The position numbers and the translations under genes are program-made. Positions 5,990 to 7,432 of a DNA stretch of 7,432 nucleotides are shown one piece after another. Under the pieces are notes generated by a model that saw only the letters and a program-made list of their open reading frames with translations, was not told the DNA's origin and made no database searches. Numbering within the stretch: the first letter of the stretch is position 1; each line of letters opens with the position of its first letter. Origin of the DNA: Planctomycetaceae bacterium (GTDB lineage Bacteria; Planctomycetota; Planctomycetia; Pirellulales; Thermoguttaceae); contig JAISNF010000055.1 of assembly GCA_031276415.1 (NCBI GenBank), positions 1 through 7,432 of the forward strand, in the 5' to 3' direction.

Positions 5990-6181
5990 ATGGGTGAACT
6001 GTTACCCCGACTTTTAGAACTAGATACACAGCACGGAGAACTGCTGGATCGGCTTACAGAGTTGGATCGGCAGATCAATGAGGTTTTGGAGGACTGGACA
6101 AAATCCAAAGCAAATTTTTCAACAGAACAACCCAAAGAAGTGTTGGAATTTGAACAGGAAATGAGTCTTGCCGCTGCGTAA
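5990..6181 (+). CDS. Small helical protein of unknown function upstream of accD
   Basis: A 63-residue protein. The ATG at 5990 is preferred over an in-frame ATG at 5927 because GAGGAG (5978-5983) lies six bases before it, while the longer form would add hydrophobic codons with no ribosome site. Residues 1-37 are one amphipathic stretch with Leu or Ile at regular intervals (LLPRLLELDTQHGELLDRL, then TELDRQINEVLEDW). This predicts a helix or short coiled coil, probably for pairing with itself or a partner. The tail (38-63) is polar and acidic and ends in LAAA. There is no signal peptide or metal motif. I do not recognise a family. It is 120 bases before accD on the same strand, but accD has its own promoter in between, so a functional link is unproven. 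Confidence 0.7.
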   Translation: MGELLPRLLELDTQHGELLDRLTELDRQINEVLEDWTKSKANFSTEQPKEVLEFEQEMSLAAA

Positions 6182-6232
6182 AATTTTTGCGTTTTGCGTA
6201 AAACATCTCGTAAAACCGTTCAATATCCGGTC

Positions 6233-6260
6233 TTGTTATTTTAGGGTGGTTATGTATAAT
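6233..6260 (+). promoter_or_regulatory. Sigma-70-type promoter of accD
   Basis: TTGTTA (6233-6238) and a perfect TATAAT (6255-6260) are separated by 16 bases. Transcription would start near 6267 and leave a leader of about 35 bases before the accD ATG. The hexamers and spacing equal those of the promoter at 785-812. Confidence 0.7.
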
Positions 6261-6301
6261 CCCTTTTTTGGTTTTATACATTTCTCCGATTTTTATTAGC
6301 G

Positions 6302-7162
6302 ATGTCCGACTCTTCTATTCAAGTTCCGGTTGAAGAGATTATCACGAATACGATTTCGCGTCGTAAGCGAGGTGTTCCTGAAGGGCTTTGGGTTCGTTGT
6401 CCGGGATGTCAGGCAACTATTTTCCGCAAAGAAGCGGAACGGCGAATGAATATCTGTCCCGAATGCGATTATCATTGGTATGTCTCTGCGCAACAACGAA
6501 TTACGCAAGTTTTCGACGAAGGAACTTTTGAAGAATACTGTGCCGATCTTTTTTCGGCGGATCCGCTTCAATTTTATGATCGTCGTTCTTATCCTGACCG
6601 AATCCGTGAAGATCAAATGTTGACGGGTTTGAAAGAAGCGGCAGTTGTGGGAGTTGGTCGTGTTCGTGCGCGGCGGGTTGCGTTTGGAGTTACCGATTCA
6701 CGTTTTATTATGGGCAGCATGGGTTCTGTTGTCGGCGAAAAATTGACGCGAATTATTGAACGGGCAACCGAAGAAAATTTGCCGTTGGTGATTATTTCCG
6801 GCAGCGGCGGCGGTGCCAGAATGCACGAAGGAATTCTCTCTTTAATGCAAATGGCAAAAGTTTCTGCTGCGTTGGCACGGTTTCATCAATCCGGCGGTTT
6901 GTATATTTCTGTTATGACGAATCCGACAATGGGCGGAGTTGCCGCCAGTTTTGCAATGCTTGGCGATTTAATTTTTGCGGAACCGAAAGCCCTGATTGGT
7001 TTTGCGGGTCCCAGAACGATTAAAGCAACACTTCGGATAGAATTGCCAAAGGGTTTTCAAACAAGCGAATTTCTTCTGGAACATGGTTATATCGACCGAA
7101 TTGTTACACGGCAAGAACTGAAAAGCGAAATCGCAAAAACAATTGATTATTGCGGAAAATAA
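6302..7162 (+). CDS. accD: Acetyl-CoA carboxylase carboxyltransferase subunit beta
   Basis: AccD pairs with AccA to move the carboxyl group from carboxybiotin on AccB to acetyl-CoA, making malonyl-CoA for fatty acid synthesis in the cytoplasm. The 286 residues are close to the usual length (about 300). The N-terminal four-Cys zinc finger is intact: CPGC (33-36) and CPEC (52-55). The crotonase-like carboxyltransferase core follows, with GSMGSVVGEKL (about 139-149), the oxyanion-type GSGGGARM (167-174), MGGVAASF (210-217), and the family end-piece FAGPRTIKATLR leading to GFQTSEFLLEHGYIDRIV. The end-piece wording is the form I know from planctomycetes. The ATG at 6302 has no ribosome site in its short leader; this is the only sensible start before the zinc finger. 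accA is not in the window, so the two subunits are encoded apart or further downstream. Confidence 0.97.
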   Translation: MSDSSIQVPVEEIITNTISRRKRGVPEGLWVRCPGCQATIFRKEAERRMNICPECDYHWYVSAQQRITQVFDEGTFEEYCADLFSADPLQFYDRRSYPDRIREDQMLTGLKEAAVVGVGRVRARRVAFGVTDSRFIMGSMGSVVGEKLTRIIERATEENLPLVIISGSGGGARMHEGILSLMQMAKVSAALARFHQSGGLYISVMTNPTMGGVAASFAMLGDLIFAEPKALIGFAGPRTIKATLRIELPKGFQTSEFLLEHGYIDRIVTRQELKSEIAKTIDYCGK

Positions 7163-7180
7163 CCGAATTAATTTAACCGG

Positions 7181-7206
7181 AATATTTGAAGGGAACTTCT
7201 AAAAAC
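7181..7206 (-). repeat. GTTTTTAGAAGTTCCC repeat, copy 2 (inverted)
   Basis: Positions 7191-7206 are the exact reverse complement of 5792-5807, and AATATTT (7181-7187) continues the match after three extra bases. It lies about 20 bases past the accD stop. Confidence 0.7.
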
Positions 7207-7210
7207 TGTT

Positions 7211-7250
7211 TTTTTATTTAACCACAGAGAACACAGAGTTCACAGAGGAG
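7211..7250 (+). repeat. CCACAGAG-type repeat, 9-bp units
   Basis: After TTTTTATTTA come three 9-bp units, ACCACAGAG (7221-7229), AACACAGAG (7230-7238) and TTCACAGAG (7239-7247). It is in the same orientation as the shorter copy at 822-841. Confidence 0.75.
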
Positions 7251-7286
7251 AAAATTTAAAAAATTGGATGGATTATTTTAGTGGAA

Positions 7287-7320
7287 TTTTTATTTCTCAA
7301 TCTTAACCCCGCTAGGGGTG
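7287..7320 (-). repeat. TAACCCCTAGCGGG hairpin repeat, copy 2 (inverted)
   Basis: This is the reverse complement of 5749-5782 with three differences. Its CCCC-GCTA-GGGG core can still fold, but the long outer stem of copy 1 is mostly lost here. Confidence 0.8.
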
Positions 7321-7346
7321 TGATGTGCATAACCGTAGGTGAATTA

Positions 7347-7432
7347 ATAGTTGAGAGTGTATAGTTGATAGTGAATAGTGCCGCAAGCGGAATTATTACC
7401 AAAATGTTTGTAATTCCGCATTGCGAAACTCT
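7347..7432 (-). repeat. Heptad-armed palindromic element, copy 2 (inverted, cut by edge)
   Basis: The reverse complement of this stretch matches the core of copy 1 (864-955): the CGCAATGCGGAATT arm, the ACATTTTGGTAATAATTCCGC tip region in part, and a heptad arm. Here the arm (7347-7380) is ATAGTTG, AGAGTGT, ATAGTTG, ATAGTGA, ATAGTG. The core is well conserved and the heptads differ, so the units evolve faster than the hairpin core. The far arm runs off the window. Confidence 0.85.

Overview
The window looks like a chromosomal segment of an AT-rich member of the Planctomycetota. This is inferred, not proven. The carboxyltransferase near the right end carries the planctomycete style of AccD, with the C-terminal stretch GPRTIKATLRIELPKGFQTS. 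The FtsH has a proline-rich N-terminal tail, and several starts lack a clear Shine-Dalgarno sequence, which is common in that phylum. I see no phage, plasmid, transposase, CRISPR or RNA gene.

Layout from left to right. (1) Positions 1-715, minus strand: the N-terminal 238 codons of a secreted Ser/Pro/Thr/Arg-rich tandem-repeat protein, cut by the left edge. It is easily missed because its stop lies outside the window and its antisense frames are also open. It has a signal peptide, a strong GGAGG ribosome site and a good promoter. (2) Positions 716-961: that promoter, plus a heptad-armed palindromic repeat. (3) Positions 962-2044, minus: a ten-helix EamA/DMT-type transporter. (4) Positions 2045-2353: AT-rich divergent intergenic DNA with short tandem repeats. 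(5) Positions 2354-3424, plus: a protein of unknown function that resembles the family I recall as DUF6786. (6) Positions 3590-5512, plus: ftsH, complete with AAA and zinc-protease motifs. (7) Positions 5513-5989: a long gene-poor stretch with a near-perfect palindrome, a C-run and dispersed hairpin repeats. (8) Positions 5990-6181, plus: a small helical protein. (9) Positions 6302-7162, plus: accD, with its own promoter. (10) Positions 7163-7432: more copies of the dispersed repeats, mostly inverted relative to the earlier ones.

The genes do not form one pathway. FtsH (membrane protein quality control) and AccD (first step of fatty acid synthesis) are housekeeping genes; the transporter, the DUF protein and the repeat protein are lineage-specific neighbours. 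The most unusual content is the hidden minus-strand repeat protein with nested 11-, 14- and 29-residue repeats, and the intergenic mosaic of at least four small repeat families. Several of these occur as inverted pairs bracketing ftsH-accD or the accD segment. No new defence or enzymatic system is evident.
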